Below, piece after piece: positions 39,166 through 41,679 of a stretch of 41,679 bases of DNA. The position numbers were made by a program, and so were the translations under genes. Origin of the DNA: Nocardioides mangrovi (GTDB taxonomy: Bacteria; Actinomycetota; Actinomycetes; Propionibacteriales; Nocardioidaceae). The first letter of the stretch is position 1. Every line of letters begins with the position of its first letter. The stretch lies in NCBI RefSeq assembly GCF_020073815.1, contig NZ_JAIQZJ010000026.1:1-41679 (forward strand). The letters are read 5' to 3'. A model generated the notes under the pieces. The model ran no database searches. It was not told where the DNA came from and saw only the letters and a program-made list of their open reading frames with translations.

Positions 39166-41648
39166 ACCCGATCGCGACGCCGGCGCCACCGATCGAGGGC
39201 GAGGACCGCCATCGCGGGCGCCGCCGCCACGACCGCGATCGCCACGAGCCGCTGGGTGCCGAGCGCGCTCGTGCCGAGCAGGTCGCGCAGCGGTGCCCAC
39301 GCCGTCGCGGCCAGGAGCAGCACCGCGGCGACCGTCACCGCCGCCTCGAGGCCCCGCGCCCGCCACCCCTGCCCGGCCCGAGGCGCCCGGAGCGCGAGCG
39401 CGAGCCACAGCTGGGCCAGTCCCAGGCACACGAAGACCGAGGTCTGCTGGACGGCCGTCGTCGCGGCGGCGGTGCCCACCGCCAGGGAGGCCGCCGCGAT
39501 CAGCGCCGCGGTGACCGCGATCGGCGCGAGCAGCCCGCCCAGGACCGAGCGCTCGGGCGACGGCGAGGGGCGGGCCATGTCCGCGGGATCGCCCGGCTCC
39601 CCGCCGAAGGCCACCCCGGGCACCCCGTGGGTGATCATGTTGATCCAGAGGATCTGCCCGGCGGTCAGCGGCACCGGCATGCCGATCCACGGAGCGACCA
39701 TCAGGACGGCCACCTCCGCGAGACCACCGGAGAGCCCGTACCGCAGGAACCGGCGGATGTTCGCGTAGATCCGGCGTCCCTCGGCCACCGCCACGACCAC
39801 CGTCCGGAGGTCGTCGTCCGCGAGCACCAGGTCCGCGGCCTGCCGGGCCACCTCCGTCCCACGGCCGCCCATCGCGACGCCGATGTCCGCGTTGCGCAGG
39901 GCGGGCGCGTCGTTGACGCCGTCCCCGGTCATCGCGACCACGTCGCCGCGCGCCTGCCAGGCGGCGACGATGTCGACCTTGTCCTCGGGTCGGGTCCGTG
40001 CGTAGACCCCGATCCGGGCGACCCGCTCGCGGTGCCAGCCGCGGGCGACGTCGCGGCCCGTGGCGACCTCGGGCGCGCCGTCGACGATCGCGAGCTCCCG
40101 GGCGATCGCCCGAGCGGTCTCCGGGTGGTCGCCGGTGATCATCACGACGCGGATGCCGGCCTCGCGGCACGCCGCCACCACCTCGCGCGCCGACGCCCGC
40201 GGCGGGTCCACGAGCGCGACCAGGCCCCGCAGCGCCCAGTCGCGCGGGTCATCGAGGAGCGCGGAGAGCGGAGGGCAGGTGGGTCCGGCGACCGGCACGG
40301 CACGGTCGGCGACCGCCAGGACCCGGTGGCCGGCGGCCGCGAGGCGGCCCGCCGCGTCGGAGACGCGAGCGGCGAGCAGGTCCTCCCCGATCAGGGGCAG
40401 CACGGACTCGGGGGCGCCCTTGCAGATCGCCAGGCGACCGGTCGGTCCCGCGTGCAGCGTGACCATCCGCTTCGCCGCGCTGTCGAAGGGCTCCTCCTCG
40501 ACCCGCTCCCAGGCCTCGCGCGCGGACAGGGCGTCGGGGTCCCGATCGGTCGCGGCCACCAGGAGGGCCTTCTCGGTGGGATCCCCCGCGATCTCCGGGG
40601 CAGCGCCCACGGGCGTGCGCAGCTCGGCGTCGTTGCACAGCACGAGGTCGCGGAGCAGCTCGGACGGGGACGGGCCGGTCGGCCCTTCCGGGGTCCAGAG
40701 CTCGCGCACCTGCATCCGCCCCTCGGTGAGCGTGCCGGTCTTGTCCGAGGCGAGCACGGTCACCGAGCCCAGGGTCTCGACCGCGGGCAGGCGCCGGACC
40801 AGCGCGTGCCGGCGGGCCATCCGGTAGGCACCGAGCGCGAGGGCGACGGTGACGACCGCCGGCAGCGACTCCGGGATCGCGGCGACCGCCAGGCTGACCG
40901 CCAGCACGACCATGGTCACCGGGTCCTCGCCGCGGGCCACTCCGAGCAGCAGCACCAGGGTCGCCAGACCGAGCGTGAGCCAGACGAGCTGGGCGGAGAG
41001 CCGCCCGAGCCGCACCTGGAGCGGAGTCGGCCGCACGCCCGCGGCGAGCACCGCGGCCGCGATCGCGCCGAGTCCGCTGGCCGTCCCGATCCGGACCACC
41101 ACCGCCTCGGCGTGGCCCCGGGTCAGGACGGTGCCGGCCAGGAGCTCGTTGCCGGCGCTCCGACCCACCGGCACCGACTCGCCCGTCATGGCGGACTCGT
41201 CGACCTCGACGCCCGCGGCGGTGACCAGCCGGACGTCGGCCGGTACGACGTCGCCGGCGTCCAGCCGGACCAGGTCCCCCGGCACCAGGTCGGCCGCCGG
41301 CAGGACGACGACCAGCCCGTCACGGAGTGCGGTCGCAGCAGGCGCCGCCAGCTGGTCGAGGGCGTCCAACGCGTTCGCGGCGCGCACCTCCTGCACGACT
41401 CCGATCGCGGTGTTCAGGACGACGACGGCGATGATGATCGAGGCGTCGCTGAGGTCGCCGAGCGCGACCACCACGGCGAAGGCCCCGAGCAGCAGCAGGA
41501 TCATCGGGTCGCGCAGCTGCTCGAGGACCCGGCGTACGACGCCGCGCGGCGGCCTCCGGGGCACCCGGTTGGGCCCCCACCGGGCCTGCAGCACCGCGAC
41601 CTGCTGCGCGGTGAGGCCCCGGGCGCCGACCTCCTGCGACTCGCTCAT
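39126..41648 (-). CDS. P2-type cation-transporting ATPase
   Basis: An 840-residue P-type ATPase. Numbering from the upstream ATG (41651): actuator TGES 156-159, IPESLP in helix M4 (259-264, Glu as in Ca2+ pumps), phosphorylation motif DKTGTLT at 303, nucleotide-binding KGAP 411, hinge TGDGVNDAP at 575, and about ten membrane helices. Helix M6 reads WINMITHGVPG: the Ca2+-site Asp of SERCA (Asp800) is His675, and in M5 the SERCA Asn768 position is Gly643 while the Glu771 position is kept. The ion is therefore uncertain. ATG 41648 is preferred (GAGGAG 6 nt upstream). The promoter lies beyond the window. A similar ATPase (CtpF) belongs to the DosR regulon. Confidence 0.9.
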   Translation of the reverse strand: MSESQEVGARGLTAQQVAVLQARWGPNRVPRRPPRGVVRRVLEQLRDPMILLLLGAFAVVVALGDLSDASIIIAVVVLNTAIGVVQEVRAANALDALDQLAAPAATALRDGLVVVLPAADLVPGDLVRLDAGDVVPADVRLVTAAGVEVDESAMTGESVPVGRSAGNELLAGTVLTRGHAEAVVVRIGTASGLGAIAAAVLAAGVRPTPLQVRLGRLSAQLVWLTLGLATLVLLLGVARGEDPVTMVVLAVSLAVAAIPESLPAVVTVALALGAYRMARRHALVRRLPAVETLGSVTVLASDKTGTLTEGRMQVRELWTPEGPTGPSPSELLRDLVLCNDAELRTPVGAAPEIAGDPTEKALLVAATDRDPDALSAREAWERVEEEPFDSAAKRMVTLHAGPTGRLAICKGAPESVLPLIGEDLLAARVSDAAGRLAAAGHRVLAVADRAVPVAGPTCPPLSALLDDPRDWALRGLVALVDPPRASAREVVAACREAGIRVVMITGDHPETARAIARELAIVDGAPEVATGRDVARGWHRERVARIGVYARTRPEDKVDIVAAWQARGDVVAMTGDGVNDAPALRNADIGVAMGGRGTEVARQAADLVLADDDLRTVVVAVAEGRRIYANIRRFLRYGLSGGLAEVAVLMVAPWIGMPVPLTAGQILWINMITHGVPGVAFGGEPGDPADMARPSPSPERSVLGGLLAPIAVTAALIAAASLAVGTAAATTAVQQTSVFVCLGLAQLWLALALRAPRAGQGWRARGLEAAVTVAAVLLLAATAWAPLRDLLGTSALGTQRLVAIAVVAAAPAMAVLALDRWRRRRDRVQEGSSGTTATVV

Positions 41649-41679
41649 CATCGACTCCTCGCGGACGTGCCCGGACGTG

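Overview
The window is very GC-rich actinobacterial chromosome. GTG starts, GTGA stop/start overlaps, TANNNT-N7-start leaderless promoters and a DtxR/IdeR iron box all fit this. The gene content (DUF5998, DUF7455 zinc ribbon, N-terminal-GNAT Pat enzyme, LprG/P55 pair) and the order Pat, parC, parE, DUF7455, principal sigma factor suggest a Nocardioides-like member of the Propionibacteriales. From memory, the same genes cluster around parC, parE and hrdB in Streptomyces. I found no tRNA, rRNA, insertion sequence, phage gene or CRISPR array.

The first 23 kb is mostly conserved core. It holds a secreted GDSL/SGNH esterase, an alkaline-phosphatase-superfamily phosphodiesterase, a DUF5998 protein, and a Pat-type protein acetyltransferase divergent from topoisomerase IV subunit A (parC). 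Then come an LprG-like lipoprotein with its P55-like MFS exporter, a beta-carbonic anhydrase, and a large LuxR-family ATPase regulator (LAL) followed by a DUF4242 protein and a secreted unknown protein. After these lie parE, the DUF7455 zinc ribbon behind a sigma-R-like promoter, DUF456 and EamA membrane proteins, a secreted unknown protein, a cytochrome P450, and the principal sigma factor.

From 23.7 to 27.7 kb there is a complete siderophore ABC importer (lipoprotein, two permeases, ATPase). Its genes overlap by 4 bases each and sit behind a near-perfect iron box.

From 27.8 kb to the end lies an accessory stress island. It contains DUF1269 and DUF4389 membrane proteins, an orphan sugar-type ABC ATPase, and a sulfide:quinone oxidoreductase-like flavoprotein. 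It also has several very small genes, a DUF2157-like membrane protein coupled to a 19-codon leader, and a tight six-gene operon: Zn-alcohol dehydrogenase, CBS protein, class I aldolase, a secreted hydrolase/propeller fusion, a Ca-binding repeat protein and a tandem universal stress protein. A P2-type cation ATPase with altered ion-site residues ends the window. The contents resemble the mycobacterial DosR dormancy regulon.

The most interesting signal is in this island. Three intergenic regions each carry a pair of GGGnC-N4-GnCCC-type boxes whose centres are 23 bp apart, like tandem DosR/DevR sites. This suggests one redox or dormancy regulon that includes unknown small proteins. No DevR-type regulator gene is in the window. 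All assignments come from reading the sequence; no database search was run.
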